Shown here: positions 62,569 to 64,000 of the stretch, in pieces
Layout: each line of letters begins with the position of its first letter
Numbering within the stretch: position 1 is the stretch's first letter
Assembly (NCBI RefSeq): GCF_035989285.1
Contig: NZ_CP108513.1
Location: 3,410,001 to 3,474,000 of the forward strand
DNA from: Streptomyces sp. NBC_01235
Lineage (GTDB): Bacteria > Actinomycetota > Actinomycetes > Streptomycetales > Streptomycetaceae
DNA: 64,000 nt
Direction of reading: 5' to 3'
Made by a program: the position numbers and the translations under genes
Notes under the pieces: model-generated
The model's database searches: none
What the model saw: only the letters and a program-made list of their open reading frames with translations
What the model was told of the DNA's origin: nothing

Positions 62569-63570
62569 ATGCGCGCTGCCCGCCTCATCAAGATGGTGCT
62601 CCTCCTGCAGTCCCGGCCCGCCATGACCGCCGCCGAGCTGGCACGGGAGCTGGAGGTGTCGGAGCGTACGGTCACGCGGGACGCGCAGGCGCTGTCGGAG
62701 GCGGGCGTGCCGGTGTACGCGGAGCGGGGGCGGGCCGGCGGGTACCGGCTGGTCGGCGGGTACCGGACGCGGCTGACCGGGCTGGGGCGCGGTGAGGCCG
62801 AGGCGCTGTTCCTGAGCGGGGTGCCGGGGGCGCTCAGGGAGATGGGCCTGGAGGACGTCGCCTCGGCGGCGCGGCTGAAGGTGTCGGCGGCCCTGCTGCC
62901 CTCCCTGCGGGACGCCCCGCGGGCGGCGGCCCAGCGGTTCCATCTGGACGCGCCGGCGTGGTTCAGGGAGCCGGAGACTCCGAAGCTGGTGACCGTGGTC
63001 GCGGACGCGGTGTGGGACGACCGGTGTGTGCGGGCGCGGTACAGGCGCGGGGACGGGGAGCCTCCGCGGGAAGTGGTGCGGGAGCTGGAGCCGTACGGGC
63101 TCGTGCTGAAGGCGGGGGTCTGGTACCTGTGCGCCCGGGTCCGGGGGGAGAGCCGGGGCAACGGGGTGTTCCGTACGTACCGCATCGACCGGTTCGTCGG
63201 CGTCGAGGACCTGAAGGATCATTTCAGCCGGGACGAGGAGTTCGACCTGCCCGGGTTCTGGGGTGAGCAGGCCGAGCGGTTCGCGCGCTCGATCCTGCGG
63301 GACGAGGTCGTCCTGCGGCTGTCGGAGGCGGGCGTACGCGGGCTGGCGCACGCGGTGGACCCGGTGGCCGCCCGGGACGCGCTGGCGACGGCCGGGGAGG
63401 CGGACGGGCGGGGGTGGGTCACGGTCGCACTGCGGGTGGAGTCGCAGGACGTGGCGCACACCCAGCTCACGGCGCTGGGGGCCGAGGCAGAGGTGATCTC
63501 CCCCGAGTCCCTGCGGAAGCGCTTCGCCGAGGACGCGGTACGGCTGACGGAGTTGTACCGGCGGGGGTGA
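62569..63570 (+). CDS. WYL-domain helix-turn-helix transcriptional regulator
   Basis: A 333-residue regulator. The N-terminal DeoR/YafY-type winged helix (residues 1-60) reads LLLQSRPAMTAAELARELEVSERTVTRDAQALSEAG. The WYL domain (about 135-225) has LEPYGLVLKAGVWYLCARV and FRTYRIDRFVG. A WCX C-terminal extension (VTVALRVES...) follows. WYL domains often sense nucleic acids or nucleotides. ATG 62569 is 76 bp after the aceE stop, beyond its terminator, so it is likely transcribed separately. Targets unknown. Confidence 0.88.
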   Translation: MRAARLIKMVLLLQSRPAMTAAELARELEVSERTVTRDAQALSEAGVPVYAERGRAGGYRLVGGYRTRLTGLGRGEAEALFLSGVPGALREMGLEDVASAARLKVSAALLPSLRDAPRAAAQRFHLDAPAWFREPETPKLVTVVADAVWDDRCVRARYRRGDGEPPREVVRELEPYGLVLKAGVWYLCARVRGESRGNGVFRTYRIDRFVGVEDLKDHFSRDEEFDLPGFWGEQAERFARSILRDEVVLRLSEAGVRGLAHAVDPVAARDALATAGEADGRGWVTVALRVESQDVAHTQLTALGAEAEVISPESLRKRFAEDAVRLTELYRRG

Positions 63571-63681
63571 CGATGTTGTACCGGCGGGAGTGACGATCCG
63601 GGTACGAATCCTCTGGAACCCCGGGAATCCCCGGCCTTCCAGGGTGCGTCCCGCACGGTGAGGCACGATGCTGGACGCGTG

Positions 63682-64000
63682 ATGGACGAGACGGAGTTCT
63701 GGGAGCTGGTGGACGCCTCCCGCGAGGCCGCCGAGGGCGATCCCGAGGAGCAGGCCGACCTGCTCGTGGAGCGGCTGGTGAGGCTGGACCCGGAGTCCGT
63801 GCTCGACTTCGCCCGGCACTTCGAGTCCCGCTACAACCGCGCCTACCGCTGGGACCTGTGGGGCGCGGCCTGGCTGTTGCTGGACGGGGCGAGCGACGAC
63901 GCCTTCGACTTCTTCCGGTGCTGGCTGATCGGGCAGGGCCGCGAGGTCTTCGAGGGCGCCCTGCACGGCGACCCGGACTCGCTCGCCGACCTGCTGGACG
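63682..64000 (+). CDS. DUF4240 domain protein, partial (C-terminus beyond the right edge)
   Basis: An open frame of 106 codons runs to the right edge. MDETEFWELVDASREAAEGD, then FARHFESRYNRAYRWDLWGAAWLLLDGASDDAFDFFRCWLIGQG, which is the DUF4240 signature (AYRWDLWGAA and DDxFDFFRxWLIxQG). ATG 63682 is used; GTG 63679 directly before it is equally possible. DUF4240 proteins are common and uncharacterised in actinobacteria. The C-terminus is missing. Confidence 0.82.
   Translation, partial: MDETEFWELVDASREAAEGDPEEQADLLVERLVRLDPESVLDFARHFESRYNRAYRWDLWGAAWLLLDGASDDAFDFFRCWLIGQGREVFEGALHGDPDSLADLLD

Noticed and set aside
59656..63966. 1436-codon minus-strand open frame
   Set aside because: It covers aceE and the WYL regulator on the opposite strand; it results from GC-rich codon bias, has low-complexity Arg/Gly/Val composition and no motifs.

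Overview
The window is high-GC actinobacterial chromosome, almost certainly Streptomyces. Evidence: GTG/TTG starts, dense operons with 4-base stop/start overlaps, an actinobacterial qcrCAB/ctaCDEF respiratory module, PspA-PspAA, Tat-exported cholesterol oxidase, a homodimeric AceE pyruvate dehydrogenase and Streptomyces-type extragenic palindromic repeats. As I recall it, the gene order closely follows the core region of the S. coelicolor chromosome (roughly SCO2127-SCO2185). I see no phage, plasmid, CRISPR, rRNA or tRNA, and no intact transposon.

Layout. 1-9.1 kb: partial ArsA-like ATPase, SRPBCC protein, metallophosphoesterase, FadD acyl-CoA ligase, secreted cholesterol oxidase-like enzyme, a PimB-like glycosyltransferase and a GT87-like membrane protein. 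9-14.7 kb: MATE exporter divergent from a PadR regulator around a palindromic operator, a metalloprotease-like lipoprotein, and two secreted NlpC/P60 cell-wall hydrolases, with a possible IS605-type right end between them. 14.9-20.7 kb: NYN-domain protein, small zinc-ribbon protein, rhomboid protein, stand-alone Lrp/RAM domain, a class-V aminotransferase behind a SAM-IV riboswitch, and trpD. 20.8-30.2 kb: the bc1-aa3 respiratory supercomplex in two minus-strand operons (ctaE-qcrCAB and ctaCDF), split by a degenerate receiver protein and an L,D-transpeptidase lipoprotein.

30.5-37.1 kb: a cysteine desulfurase fused to a TusA domain, adenosine kinase, a repeat-rich membrane protein, an ErpA/HesB Fe-S carrier and quinolinate synthase NadA (an Fe-S enzyme). 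37.1-44.5 kb: membrane Ser/Thr kinase with a beta-propeller, NarL-type two-component system, PspAA-PspA, DUF3043 protein and methyltransferase. 44.6-53.1 kb: cobalamin lower-loop genes (MBL-CobU, CobT, CobS) interleaved with a methyltransferase, an MprF-like DUF2156 protein, a rhomboid-like protein, a polytopic membrane protein and a GH114 lipoprotein. 53.4-64 kb: PepA, Lpd, a two-lipoyl-domain E2, a GntR/FCD regulator, AceE with a palindromic site in its promoter, a WYL regulator and a partial DUF4240 protein.

Themes. Central energy metabolism dominates (pyruvate dehydrogenase/2-oxoacid dehydrogenase subunits, cytochrome bc1 and aa3). Beside it lie sulfur, Fe-S and NAD functions (SAM-IV aminotransferase, NifS-TusA fusion, ErpA, NadA), B12 assembly and envelope maintenance. 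Most of it is ordinary core genome. The points worth a second look are regulatory palindromes, the riboswitch, the domain fusions and the dispersed intergenic repeats. I do not see a convincing undescribed multi-gene system.
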